Assembly: GCA_038184435.1 (NCBI GenBank)
Contig: CP116227.1
Span: 2,199,501-2,263,500, forward strand
Origin: Nocardioides alkalitolerans
GTDB lineage: Bacteria; Actinomycetota; Actinomycetes; Propionibacteriales; Nocardioidaceae
Length of the DNA: 64,000 nt
Direction: 5' to 3'
Of the stretch, positions 24,764 through 34,554 are shown piece after piece (positions within the stretch are counted from its first letter, which is position 1; each line of letters begins with the position of its first letter). The notes beneath the pieces were generated by a model. The model had not been told where the DNA came from and searched no databases. It saw only the letters and a list, made by a program, of their open reading frames with translations. The position numbers and the translations under genes were made by a program.

Positions 24764-25671
24764 CGCTCTCGAGCGAGCGAGATGCGGAATCTGCCCCGCT
24801 GGGTCGTTTCGGTTCTGCGGTTCCGGGAGGTACGAAATGGAGCCACGGCATCCGGCAGCGGGTGTCCTGGAGACTCACGCAGCCGGTAGCACCCGAAGGT
24901 TCGCTTGTCACCATCGGTGGTGGTCCTGACCATCGTGCGGCGAAGCTCAAGGTCCTGCTCGTCGTCCAGCCCACCTGTCGGGTGAATGAGAGTCGCAGCA
25001 TCCTGGAGCCAGTCCCAGCCAAGCGGGTTGGCGAACACGAGCATCGGCCTCTGGCGGTCGAGGCCGTCGCCATAGGTGCCGAGTCCGATGGCCTTCTGAC
25101 GAACGCCGGTGATCCGGTCGTAGAGCTCGACGTCCTCGTTGAGCGCCGATCCCGCGACTAGCGCCAGACTCCTGAGATAGAACTCGTTGCTCTCGACAAG
25201 GACCAGTTCCACGAAGAGATACGTCGCCGGCACTCGAAGCTCACGGCCCGCCTCCGTCTCGACCTTGATCGTCTGGCACGGCGGCGTGGAGTTGTAGTCC
25301 ATCCCGGTTGCCCGCGCCGCGCGTCCGGCTCCGGTCGAGTTGAGCTTCTTCACCTCGATGCCGATGACGTGACGTGAGTCGGGCTCTCCGCCGCCCCGCA
25401 GGAGCAACGCGGTTTCCTCTTGTCGTGCGAGCACTACGTCCGGGCTGATGAGTGGTCCGGCGCTGCCGAACACTTTGACGCTTTCGGGGAGGCGAGCGCT
25501 CAGAACGGCGGCGACGTGCTCATCGAATGGGTCGTCCTGCGTCTGACGCTTGTCCCGCAGCTCGAAGCGAATCGGACTGCCGTCCTCCTCGAAGAACTCG
25601 GCGGCGAGGGCAGCGAAGGCGGCAGCGGCAAGGTCAGCGGGGCGCGCAGCGCTCCCGACGTCAATCGTCAC
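24760..25671 (-). CDS. Putative PD-(D/E)XK endonuclease partner
   Basis: The 303-residue protein has Asp78 in ISPDVVLARQ and, 28 residues on, GIEVKKLN (Glu106, Lys108), the spacing of a PD-(D/E)XK nuclease core. The region DDPFDEHVAAVLSARLPESVKVFG before it and ATYLFVELVLVE after it fit a restriction-endonuclease fold. I infer it cuts DNA lacking the methylation made by the convergent methyltransferase. AGGAG lies 7-11 bases before the GTG start. Homology to a named restriction enzyme cannot be confirmed by eye; a Mrr-like or type II enzyme is the main alternative. Confidence 0.65.
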   Translation of the reverse strand: MTIDVGSAARPADLAAAAFAALAAEFFEEDGSPIRFELRDKRQTQDDPFDEHVAAVLSARLPESVKVFGSAGPLISPDVVLARQEETALLLRGGGEPDSRHVIGIEVKKLNSTGAGRAARATGMDYNSTPPCQTIKVETEAGRELRVPATYLFVELVLVESNEFYLRSLALVAGSALNEDVELYDRITGVRQKAIGLGTYGDGLDRQRPMLVFANPLGWDWLQDAATLIHPTGGLDDEQDLELRRTMVRTTTDGDKRTFGCYRLRESPGHPLPDAVAPFRTSRNRRTETTQRGRFRISLARER

Positions 25672-26065
25672 CCCGTACTCCTATCAGGCAAGCGAGCCCG
25701 TGTCCGGAGAACGGGTCGCACTCCAGCATCCAGCGCTGGTGACCTTTGCAGTGCGACGCCTGCGGCTGGCCTGCCGACGTGCCTTACCGCCGAGCGCCAA
25801 CCCGTCCCTGCTCGATTCAACGTTCGCCTAGCCAACGCTCCAACTTCAACGGCAATCATTGATGCTTCACGGCCTTCAGAATCTCGCGATCTTCATCCCT
25901 CATCCGACGTCGCCAGCCACTCCAATTCAGGCGGCACGCATGCTACGAAGGTCGTAGATGGGTCGCCCGAGATCGGGCGGCCCACGCGACATTTCTGGGG
26001 CGTCCGTTGGTTGTCGACGGACGCGTTGGAGCGGGCGATCTGGGTGATCGGCGTTGCATACAGGC
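25672..26065 (+). other. Gene-free stretch with candidate oriT hairpins
   Basis: No convincing gene is present in these 394 bases. Near the relaxase gene lie two inverted repeats: arms 25959-25969/25974-25984 (11 bp, one mismatch, 4-nt loop, TGGGTCGCCCG) and arms 26000-26007/26017-26024 (8 bp, perfect, GCGTCCGT, 9-nt loop). MobF relaxases usually act at a hairpin-flanked nic site next to their gene, so this is the best oriT candidate in the element. Confidence 0.45.
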
Positions 26066-28678
26066 GTGAAGTTCTACCGTGGCGCCGCGAAGGCTGCGCG
26101 GACCTACGTCGAGCGCGACTGCGCCCGTTACGACGACTACTACCTCGCCGAAGGTGACGGGGTCGCCCTGCGATTCGTCGCCGAAGCCAAGGACGGCGAC
26201 GGGGAGCGGGAGGTCCACCTCGAGAAGAAGCAGGGCATGGACGGCGAGACCTACGAGGACTGGGTGGCCGGAATGGTCGTCGAGACCGGGCGGCCAAAGG
26301 GGCGGCTGCGGAAGGACGCGAACGGGCTGCGCTTCGTCGAGGTGACGATCAACGGCCCGAAGACCTGGTCACTGGCCGCCGCCCTGAATCGGGAAGTGTC
26401 GGCGGCGCTCGACTCCGCCCAGGAGCGAGCAGCGGGGCAGATCATCACCTACCTCGCTGAGCACGCCACCACACGTGTCGGACCACGTGGACGCCAGGTG
26501 CAGGTCCCGGTCGAGCAGATCGAGGCTGCCGTGATCCGGCACTACACGTCTCGGGCCGGCGATCCCCACAGGCATCTGCATCTCCAGATCAACGCTCGGG
26601 TGTTCGCGAAGGGCGCTTGGCGGGGCCTGCACTCGGTCGGCGTGCGGGACATGATCGAGGCGATCAACGGCATCGGGCACGCCGCAGTCGCGACCGACCC
26701 GCAGTTTCGCGCGGCGCTCGCCGACGCCGGGTACACGCTGGACCCCAAGATCAGCGAGATCAGGGAGTTGGCGCCGTTCGTCGGAGCATTCAGTGCGCGG
26801 ACAGCGCAGATCCGCACCAACGTCGAGCGGTACGAGGCCGAGTGGCGGGCGGAGCATCCCGACGATGAGCCGGGACCGCGACGGCACCAAGCCTGGGATC
26901 GGCGGGCGTGGTCGGAGGCACGGCCGGACAAGGTTGTGCCGACGAGCGGGGCCGACATCGTCGAGCGGTGGAACGAGGAGCTGTGGGCACTCGGCTACGC
27001 GGATCCGGACGGGTCGGTCGCCGTCGTCTCACCACGGGTTGTCGATCTTCGTAGGGATGCCGCGGCGGAACTGGCTGTGTCGCGACTTGGAGCGAAGCGG
27101 TCGGCGTGGAACGCGGCTGACATCCGTGGTCAGGTCGAGGTGCTGATCGCCGAGACCGGGTTGATCACCACGGCGGCTGTCCGACTCGAGCTCGCCGAAG
27201 ACCTGACCGCCCGAGCGCTCGACCGCTGCACTCCCCTGCTGCTGCGACCCGACGTGCCCGAGCACGTGCGATCGTTGACGTCGTCCCGCGTCCTTGCCGT
27301 AGAGACCGAGATCCTCGAACGGCTGCTCCACCGCTCGCACCCGCTCGAGCCGGCGCGGCCGCACCGGGCGACGCTGAGTCGCCTGGCGCCTGAGCAGGCC
27401 CGGGTGGTGGCCGCGCTGAGGGGCAGAGGCACGCTGATCGTCATCGAGGGCGCTGCCGGCACCGGCAAGACCACGAGCCTCGCCACCGCGCAGACACATC
27501 TTGCAATGCGCGGCCACCGCCTGATGGTGGTGACGCCGACGCTGAAGGCCGCCGAGGTCGCGGCCCGGGACACCGGCGCCGAGGGACGCTCCGCCGCATG
27601 GCTGATCCACCAGCACGGTTGGCGCTGGTACGCCGACGGCCACTGGGTCAGGGCGGCGAGCCATCCGGGTCCCGAGGCGCGGCTGCACCGCGGCGATGTC
27701 CTGCTGGTCGATGAGGCTGGGATGCTCGACCAGGACACCGCTCTCGCCCTGCTGACCATCGCCGACGAGGCTGGCGCCCGCATCGTCCTGATGGGTGACC
27801 GTCACCAACTTCCCGCCGTGGGCCGCGGGGGCGTCCTCGACCATGCGATCGCCTGGGCACATCCCAGCGCGGTGCTGACCCTGGACCGCGTGCACCGGTT
27901 CACCGATCCCGAGTACGCGAGGCTCAGTCTGCAGATGCGGGAAGGACGCGCGGCCGACGAGGTGTTCGACCAACTCGCAGAACGCGGGCAGATCCTTGTC
28001 CACGCCTCCGACGCCGCCCGGACAGCGGCACTCGCGACTATCGGCGCCGACGGCGCGCTGGTCGTCGCCGACACCCGCGAGCAGGTCGCGGAGCTCAACG
28101 CTGCCATCCGGAGCGAGCGGAGCAACGACTCCGCTGGGGTCATCACGGGACGCGGCGACGTGATCGGGCTCGGCGACCGCGTCGCCACCCGACGCAACGA
28201 CGTCGCCCTCGGCGTCGCCAACCGGCAGACCTGGCTCGTATCAGGAGTCGGGGACGACGGCAGCGTGGTCGTCCATTCACCGGAGACTCGGCGGGACCGG
28301 CAACTGCCAGCTGCCTACGTCCGAGAGCACGTCGAGCTGGCCTACGCGACCACCATCCACGGCGCCCAAGGCGAGACCGTCGACCACGCCCACGTCGCCA
28401 TTGGCGAGTCGACCGGCGCCGCAGCGGCGTACGTCGCGATGACCAGAGGTCGTCACACCAACATCGCGCACCTGGTAGCCGAGTCGGTCGAGGAAGCCCG
28501 CAAGCAGTGGATCGACGTGTTCAGCCGCGACCGTGCAGACCTGGGGCCCGCGCACGCGCGCGGCCAGGCGATCGACGCGATCGAGCGCTACGGGTCACAG
28601 CCCCGAAGGCGGCCAACGCAGCTACCGCCGCCCATGCCGACGCGTGTGGAGACCCGAGGGCCTGGCCTCGGGCTGTGA
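26066..28678 (+). CDS. MobF-family relaxase-helicase (TraA/TrwC type)
   Basis: The 870-residue protein begins VKFYRGAAKAARTYVE with the tyrosine-rich segment RYDDYYLAEGDG (candidate nicking tyrosines 22, 25 and 26). The three-histidine metal site HRHLHL is at 168-172. The C-terminal half is a RecD-like helicase with Walker A EGAAGTGKTT (461-470), Walker B DEAGMLDQD, GDRHQLPAVGRGG, TTIHGAQGETVDH and AYVAMTRGRHTN. Such proteins nick at oriT, stay attached to the 5' end and unwind the strand for conjugal transfer. The GTG start matches homologues that begin with KFYRG; a TTG twelve bases upstream is possible. It converges with the XRE regulator gene. Confidence 0.93.
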   Translation: MKFYRGAAKAARTYVERDCARYDDYYLAEGDGVALRFVAEAKDGDGEREVHLEKKQGMDGETYEDWVAGMVVETGRPKGRLRKDANGLRFVEVTINGPKTWSLAAALNREVSAALDSAQERAAGQIITYLAEHATTRVGPRGRQVQVPVEQIEAAVIRHYTSRAGDPHRHLHLQINARVFAKGAWRGLHSVGVRDMIEAINGIGHAAVATDPQFRAALADAGYTLDPKISEIRELAPFVGAFSARTAQIRTNVERYEAEWRAEHPDDEPGPRRHQAWDRRAWSEARPDKVVPTSGADIVERWNEELWALGYADPDGSVAVVSPRVVDLRRDAAAELAVSRLGAKRSAWNAADIRGQVEVLIAETGLITTAAVRLELAEDLTARALDRCTPLLLRPDVPEHVRSLTSSRVLAVETEILERLLHRSHPLEPARPHRATLSRLAPEQARVVAALRGRGTLIVIEGAAGTGKTTSLATAQTHLAMRGHRLMVVTPTLKAAEVAARDTGAEGRSAAWLIHQHGWRWYADGHWVRAASHPGPEARLHRGDVLLVDEAGMLDQDTALALLTIADEAGARIVLMGDRHQLPAVGRGGVLDHAIAWAHPSAVLTLDRVHRFTDPEYARLSLQMREGRAADEVFDQLAERGQILVHASDAARTAALATIGADGALVVADTREQVAELNAAIRSERSNDSAGVITGRGDVIGLGDRVATRRNDVALGVANRQTWLVSGVGDDGSVVVHSPETRRDRQLPAAYVREHVELAYATTIHGAQGETVDHAHVAIGESTGAAAAYVAMTRGRHTNIAHLVAESVEEARKQWIDVFSRDRADLGPAHARGQAIDAIERYGSQPRRRPTQLPPPMPTRVETRGPGLGL

Positions 28679-28681
28679 GCA

Positions 28682-29296
28682 TCAAGCCCGCTTGCGCTTT
28701 CGTCCGGTGCTCGGCGGCCACGGCAGGCCGATGTCGCCGGCGATGCGCGCGCTGATGCCGCCGGGGTCGCGCGGCGGTCGGTCCTGAGAGGGGGTGGCGG
28801 CGTCGATCAGCGGTTGCCATGCCTCACGTACCACCTGGGGCAGGTCCAGCGTGGGCCACGCCTGGATCAGCAGTAGGCCGTCCACCGAGTCCTCGAGGAT
28901 CTGAGGGGGCGCACGGACGAGGGCAAGCTCGTAGTAGGCGATGCGCTGAGCCGCGTCCGAGAGATCCCAGACATGGTCGTCGTCGGTCCCGAAGATGTAC
29001 CTGAGGATCTGCACCTTGGCGAAGCAGTCCGGCAGCGGTACTGACCAGAGCCCGTCCGGAACGAAGAACCGTCCGATCTCCGCGTCTTCGTGTAGCTCGA
29101 AGAAGACCATGGGCTTCACGGCCAACCGTGCGTTGGCGGCATCAAGCAGCCGCTCGACCACGTCGAGTGTCGGCGACTTCCGGCGCAACTCGTACTCCGA
29201 GACGGACGACTGCTGCGTCCTGGCGATCGCGGCCAGACGACGCTGCGACATGCCTGCGGCGCGGCGGGCCATCTCGATCACCGTCTTCGATGCCAT
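28682..29296 (-). CDS. XRE-family regulator of the element
   Basis: The 204-residue protein has an N-terminal helix-turn-helix, AARRAAGMSQRRLAAIARTQ-like, with GMSQRRLAAIARTQQSSVSEYE and SPTLDVVERLL. A C-terminal domain of about 120 residues (VPLPDCFAKVQILRYIFG, QRIAYYELALVRAPP) is unrecognised. It probably represses excision or mobilisation functions and may serve as an immunity repressor. The ATG of MASKTVIE is chosen because GATATT lies six bases before it; two upstream in-frame ATGs exist. It is divergent from the excisionase, and three palindromes lie between them. Confidence 0.78.
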   Translation of the reverse strand: MASKTVIEMARRAAGMSQRRLAAIARTQQSSVSEYELRRKSPTLDVVERLLDAANARLAVKPMVFFELHEDAEIGRFFVPDGLWSVPLPDCFAKVQILRYIFGTDDDHVWDLSDAAQRIAYYELALVRAPPQILEDSVDGLLLIQAWPTLDLPQVVREAWQPLIDAATPSQDRPPRDPGGISARIAGDIGLPWPPSTGRKRKRA

Positions 29297-29337
29297 CCAT
29301 CCAATATCGCTGATCATCGATTGGAGCGCCATGCACA

Positions 29338-29383
29338 CCTCACTGGTGAGGCCGGAAACGCCGGCCCGAGACCCATGGGTCTC
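29338..29383. promoter_or_regulatory. Cluster of three palindromes between regulator and excisionase
   Basis: The divergent gap contains CCTCACTGGTGAGG (29338-29351), GCCGG-N5-CCGGC (29351-29365) and the perfect GAGACCCATGGGTCTC (29368-29383). All three lie upstream of the excisionase ATG. They are likely operators for the XRE protein or sites for the excisionase. Confidence 0.55.
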
Positions 29384-29403
29384 ATCACACGAGGGGCACC
29401 ACC

Positions 29404-29646
29404 ATGACCGCTTCACCGATCAACTCCAACGAGAGCCGCCGCGCCGCCAAGGGCCCGGGCGACGAGATGCTCACCCTCCAGGAAACCTGCCGCTTCCTCC
29501 GCGTCCCCGAGGGGACACTCCGCTACTGGCGCCACCTGGGCTGCGGGCCGCGGAGCTTCAAGATCGGCCGCCACGTCCGCTACTGGCGCGCCGATCTCAT
29601 CCTCTGGCTCACAGACCAGACCAACCGTCCCCAGGGCCGCCGCTGA
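29404..29646 (+). CDS. xis: Excisionase (MerR-like helix-turn-helix)
   Basis: The 80-residue protein is a winged-helix excisionase of the HTH_17 type: MLTLQETCRFLRVPEGTLRY, then WRHLGCGPRSFKIGRHVRYW and LILWLTDQ. It bends DNA near the attachment sites and shifts the integrase toward excision. GAGGGG lies 7-12 bases before the ATG. It is 57 bp upstream of the integrase on the same strand, the standard xis-int order of actinobacterial integrative elements. Confidence 0.88.
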   Translation: MTASPINSNESRRAAKGPGDEMLTLQETCRFLRVPEGTLRYWRHLGCGPRSFKIGRHVRYWRADLILWLTDQTNRPQGRR

Positions 29647-29703
29647 ACGCCGCTGCGTCGGATCCGAGAGAGACGATGGAACGATCCTGGAAGGAGCATC
29701 ACC

Positions 29704-30819
29704 ATGGCGGGGAACATCGCAAAGCGGCCCAACGGCAAGTGGCGGGCGAGATACCGCGACGAGACCGGGCGTGAGCATTCACGCCACTTCGCCCGCAAGA
29801 TCGACGCACAGCAGTGGCTCGACCGGGTCACGGCAGCGGTCGTGACCGACAGCTACGTCGACCCCAGGGCCGGACGGATCACCTTCAAGCAGTTCTACGA
29901 CGACTGGTCAGCGCGTCAGGTATGGGTGCCCGGCACCGTCCTGGCGATGAACCTGGCGACCGGGTCTGCCACGTTCGCCGAGCTGCCGTTGAAGACAATC
30001 CGGCGTTCCCACGTCGAGGCGTGGGTCAAGGCGATGGACGCGGCTGGCCTCGCGCCGGGGACCATCAAGACCCGGTTCAACAATGTGCGGGCCGTGTTCA
30101 AAGCCGCCCACCGTGATCGGCTGATCAGCACCGACCCGACGCACGGCGTGACGCTTCCTCGCGTCAGACGCGGCGAGCACGCGATGCGGATCCCGTCTCC
30201 GGAGGAGGTTGGTCGTCTACTGACCGCCGCCGATCCGTGGTTCCGCCCCTTCGTCGCGCTCTGCGCGTTCGCTGGGCTGCGACTCGGCGAGGCAGCGGCA
30301 CTCAAGGTCGAGGACGTGAACTTCCTCGGCCGCCAGCTCACCGTCGCCAGGCAGGTCCAGCGCGCCACCGGCAGCCAGGTCGAAATAAGGAGGCCGAAGT
30401 ACGGTTCGGAGCGAACGGTCTTCATCCCTGACGGCCTCGTTTCGCTGCTATCGGCACACGTCGCGGCGTACCCGCCTGGACCGCACGGCTGGCTGTTCAC
30501 CGCGCCGACCGGCGACCCACCGCACCAGAACACCGTCGGCTACTGGTGGCGCAAGACGCTCCGCGATGCGGAGCTGACGGGGATCAAGCTCCGCGACCTA
30601 CGGCACTACTTCGCAAGCGGTCTCATCGCCGAAGGCTGCGACGTCGTGACCGTCCAGCGTGCACTCGGCCACTCCAAGCCGACGACGACGCTGAACACAT
30701 ACGCCCACCTCTGGCCGACAGCCGAGGACCGCACAAGGAAGGCTGCGAAGTCGATCATGTCCACTGCTCTCGGCCAGCAAGTCGGTCGAGGACTGGGCCG
30801 CGAGGAGGCGGCGCAGTGA
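29704..30819 (+). CDS. int: Tyrosine recombinase integrase
   Basis: The 371-residue enzyme has an N-terminal AP2-like arm-binding segment (KRPNGKWRARYRDETGREHS), a SAM-like core-binding domain (about 60-150) and the catalytic domain. Catalytic residues seen are Arg193 in GLRLGEAA, Arg300 and His301 in LRDLRHYFAS, His323 in LGHSK and nucleophile Tyr333 in TLNTYAHLWP. The first position of the usual HxLRH box is Arg297 rather than His, a variation seen in other actinobacterial integrases. It inserts the element at the 17-bp core in ychF. GGAAGGAG precedes the ATG by about 10 bases. It is not adjacent to an attachment site, which is unusual for this class. Confidence 0.95.
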   Translation: MAGNIAKRPNGKWRARYRDETGREHSRHFARKIDAQQWLDRVTAAVVTDSYVDPRAGRITFKQFYDDWSARQVWVPGTVLAMNLATGSATFAELPLKTIRRSHVEAWVKAMDAAGLAPGTIKTRFNNVRAVFKAAHRDRLISTDPTHGVTLPRVRRGEHAMRIPSPEEVGRLLTAADPWFRPFVALCAFAGLRLGEAAALKVEDVNFLGRQLTVARQVQRATGSQVEIRRPKYGSERTVFIPDGLVSLLSAHVAAYPPGPHGWLFTAPTGDPPHQNTVGYWWRKTLRDAELTGIKLRDLRHYFASGLIAEGCDVVTVQRALGHSKPTTTLNTYAHLWPTAEDRTRKAAKSIMSTALGQQVGRGLGREEAAQ

Positions 30820-30953
30820 GCCAAGGCTGAGGGTGCCTTGACTCCACAGACTGCCGTGGACGTCTGCCCTGTGGAGGAACCGGACGGCACGGAGAACTCC
30901 AAGGGCTCACGCCAGGTGGGGCAACCGTGGCACCACAGGCGACGGGAGCACCC

Positions 30954-31964
30954 TTACGACGTGAGCAAGCACGATGACGGCATCGATCTTGCGTAAGGCC
31001 GATTCAGACCGATTGCGAAGTCCTCCCCCGGCCGATCCGTGGTCACGTCAATCGCGTGACCCTCGACCTGAATTGATTCGATGCGCCCGACTCGGCGATG
31101 CCCGTCCGAAGTCAGCCATCCGAGCCTCGTTCCTATACGAACCTTCGGAGCGCCGACGGCCCGGTGGCTCACGACTCGCCGGCCATTGAACGCCTCGAAT
31201 GGCGCACCCAATTTTGGCAGTCGCTCATCCATCGGCCCGAGACCCCAGAGCGCCAGGCACACCGAGTCCGTGAGCGCGTCGCCAAGAATGTGAAGCGCCT
31301 CCACGTAGTGCTCCAAACGGGGTAGCGAGAGCAGATCGTCTGGAACCTCGCCGTGAGCGACTCCGTTCCGGCGCTCAGCTAGATCCTCTAGAAAGAAGCC
31401 AGCGTCCTCCCCCAGGTCGTGATCGCGACAGAACTGCTTCAACTCTCCGTCACCAATTGCGAGCGACGCGACTTCACCAACTCCGAGCGCGCCGAACATA
31501 GACGAGATTGTCGAGGCTCTGATGTTGGCCGTGTGCGCGCGGTAGCACTCTGCGTTCAGGGTCCAGTCGGGCGCCCCCGCCTCGCAGGAGGTCCACGTCT
31601 CCAGCAGGCCCTGCGTCGTGCTACTGCCTCTGTACCGCTTGTCGGCGAGCGCGCTCAGGGTCGCGAGTGTGACCTTGCTATGCCCGTCGCGCACAACTTG
31701 AGGGAGCGACGCATATGTAGCCCAGGATCGACCTATAGCCCGCGCAGTATGCTCCGCAAGGTCCTCAACGTACTTCTCCAAACTCCCATACACGTGCACA
31801 ATCACCGACGCATACGCGAGTTGTCGTCTCTCGAGGGAGGTTAACGTTTCTTTCGGCGGCGGAGCCGGGGTTGTTTGGGCAGCCTGCTCGGCCAGCGTAT
31901 GAATGTAACGCTCTCCTAAATCGAGGCGTCTTTGGTACGAAACCAAAGGCTCGAGACTCAACAC
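30954..31964 (-). CDS. HEPN-domain protein (MAE_28990/MAE_18760-like)
   Basis: The 336-residue protein has a helical HEPN core. An early helix reads LTSLERRQLAYASVIVHVYG and SLEKYVEDLAEH, and the catalytic-type RX4H motif is Arg199-His204 in ERRNGVAHGE. HEPN proteins are typically RNases active as dimers. The arrangement resembles the HEPN proteins found beside DUF262 genes. A C-terminal beta-rich portion (KVRIGTRLGWLTSDG, HAIDVTTDRPGEDFAIG) may sense a ligand. The GTG start lies five bases after the DUF262 stop, so both are made from one message. Codon use is less GC-rich than in the host. A toxin or abortive-infection effector is inferred, not shown. Confidence 0.72.
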   Translation of the reverse strand: MLSLEPLVSYQRRLDLGERYIHTLAEQAAQTTPAPPPKETLTSLERRQLAYASVIVHVYGSLEKYVEDLAEHTARAIGRSWATYASLPQVVRDGHSKVTLATLSALADKRYRGSSTTQGLLETWTSCEAGAPDWTLNAECYRAHTANIRASTISSMFGALGVGEVASLAIGDGELKQFCRDHDLGEDAGFFLEDLAERRNGVAHGEVPDDLLSLPRLEHYVEALHILGDALTDSVCLALWGLGPMDERLPKLGAPFEAFNGRRVVSHRAVGAPKVRIGTRLGWLTSDGHRRVGRIESIQVEGHAIDVTTDRPGEDFAIGLNRPYARSMPSSCLLTS

Positions 31965-31969
31965 CGTCG

Positions 31970-33280
31970 CTAGCCCTGAACGACGTCCAACTCGATCAAG
32001 GCGGCCTCATCGCTTAGACCGTCGTCCTCGAGGTACAGCTCGTCAGCCGCTTCTTTCGCAGCCGGTGCGCGTCCATCCGCGATCGCCTGCATCAGTTCCG
32101 CGAACAAGACATTGCGCGCTCGAATGTCAGCCGGGTTTGCCGTGCGACCCGAGAAACTCTCGGCGTTCGCCTGGTACATCTCGCGCAACAAACCAGGAGC
32201 GCTTTCCTTATTGGCGATAAGTTCCGAGGCACGCGACAATTTCTGCGCCGCAGCCCACATCATCGGGTCGTAGACCGTTAGGGTCGGCCGACGAGGATAA
32301 ATCCACCGCCCATTCGACAACTTTGGCAACAGAAATGCTCGATTGCCGAACAATTGATGGACGACCTCAAGTGCAGATTCAAACACGCCGCCAAGTTCGG
32401 CAAGTTCATCGGACGGGAGGAGATTGGCGAGCCGCAGGTACTCGTCTAGATAGTCCGTTAACGCGCGGCCTTGTTGATGCTCCAACTGTTGACGGTACGC
32501 AAAGAACCGAAGCACCAACTCGGCGTCGCCCATGGTTCTGTAGAGCTTGTTAGAGATCACCGCGTCCTCGGGCGCCGGCGAGCCCGTCTTAAGTTCCACG
32601 ACCGTCGGCTCGGGAATGTTCCACAGTTCACACAAGTGTGCGTTGCGACTAAGCTTTAGGCACAGCGAATTCATCGGTCCGGGGTAGATTGCATTTCTCG
32701 ACTCTTGATGAGTCAGCTTCTCGCCACCACTGTTGATCCGCTCGAAAACTAGCTGCTTTAGCCTTCGTGCCTCAATTTCATCCTTGGCCGTCTCGTGAAG
32801 AAGAATAATACTGCTGAGATATCGGCGATCGACGCCGCGGCGAATGTCCTCCGGAAGCGTTGAATACGTTCGCCCGTTCAGTTCGGACCATTCCGATAGG
32901 CCGACCAACTCGAAATCATCAGCATAGAAATCGCGAATCGCAGTCAGTCGCTGGAGGCCATCCATTACCTCGTAGTACGAGTACTTGGCCTCGTAAAGAA
33001 AGATTGGCGGGATTGGAACATTTATGATGAATGACTCAATGAGTCGCGACTTTCGTTGATTGTCCCAGCGGTGTCGCCGCTGGAAGTCGGGGTTCAACTC
33101 ATATGAATCACCCTCGACCATGTCACGGATAGACGTAAGCGGATAACGGGCCTGCTCCGTTACAATTCGAACCTCGCCGCTGACATAGCGTTCGTTGATT
33201 GCCTCATCGCTGGAAGCAGGCTCGCGGCCGACCTCAGCCTCGGCAAACATGCGTTGTTCGTTCGGCAAGAGTTGCGCCAT
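31970..33280 (-). CDS. DUF262-domain protein (ParB/Srx-like fold)
   Basis: The 436-residue protein has DUF262 hallmarks: YELNPDFQRRHRWDNQRKSR (60-79), the nucleotide-handling motif MDGLQRLTAI (106-115) and RRYLSSIILLHETAKDEIEARRLKQLVFERINSGG-type sequence around 150-185. It lacks the DUF1524 HNH domain that makes GmrSD-type enzymes modification-dependent nucleases. DUF262 domains hydrolyse NTPs or cut DNA in known defence proteins. It is first in a two-gene unit with the HEPN gene, and an inverted repeat lies at its promoter. Low GC and position at the right end of the element mark it as recently acquired cargo. Confidence 0.78.
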   Translation of the reverse strand: MAQLLPNEQRMFAEAEVGREPASSDEAINERYVSGEVRIVTEQARYPLTSIRDMVEGDSYELNPDFQRRHRWDNQRKSRLIESFIINVPIPPIFLYEAKYSYYEVMDGLQRLTAIRDFYADDFELVGLSEWSELNGRTYSTLPEDIRRGVDRRYLSSIILLHETAKDEIEARRLKQLVFERINSGGEKLTHQESRNAIYPGPMNSLCLKLSRNAHLCELWNIPEPTVVELKTGSPAPEDAVISNKLYRTMGDAELVLRFFAYRQQLEHQQGRALTDYLDEYLRLANLLPSDELAELGGVFESALEVVHQLFGNRAFLLPKLSNGRWIYPRRPTLTVYDPMMWAAAQKLSRASELIANKESAPGLLREMYQANAESFSGRTANPADIRARNVLFAELMQAIADGRAPAAKEAADELYLEDDGLSDEAALIELDVVQG

Positions 33281-33286
33281 GCCGCG

Positions 33287-33307
33287 AGTCTTGCACAGGG
33301 CAAGAGT
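33287..33307. promoter_or_regulatory. Inverted repeat at the DUF262/HEPN promoter
   Basis: Arms AGTCTTGC (33287-33294) and GCAAGAGT (33300-33307) match in seven of eight positions around a 5-bp spacer. On the minus strand AAGACT, six bases before the ATG, could be the -10 of a leaderless promoter, so the repeat would be an operator for autoregulation. Confidence 0.4.
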
Positions 33308-33420
33308 CCCTGCCGCAACCTACTGCGAAGCAACTCTCTGACCGTGAGCCCGAAAACGCGAACCGAGTGCGCCAGGACCCTGTCCAGGGGCGCCCTGATA
33401 CGCAGTCCCTACAACGTTCT

Positions 33421-33472
33421 TGCGGACTCGGTGCGGACTGGGGCCACGGGCGGACCACTGACCTGCGCAAAC
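33421..33472. repeat. Right-end integrase arm-type repeats
   Basis: TGCGGACT occurs twice at 11-bp spacing (33421, 33432), and CTGACCTGCGCAAAC lies at 33458-33472. Both have counterparts at the left end in the same orientation. Confidence 0.55.
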
Positions 33473-33480
33473 GCGCCGGT

Positions 33481-34554
<1,074 letters not shown>

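Noticed and set aside
25550..25831. Small plus-strand frames between the nuclease and relaxase genes
   Set aside because: They overlap the nuclease gene antisense, lack ribosome-binding sites and show no motif.
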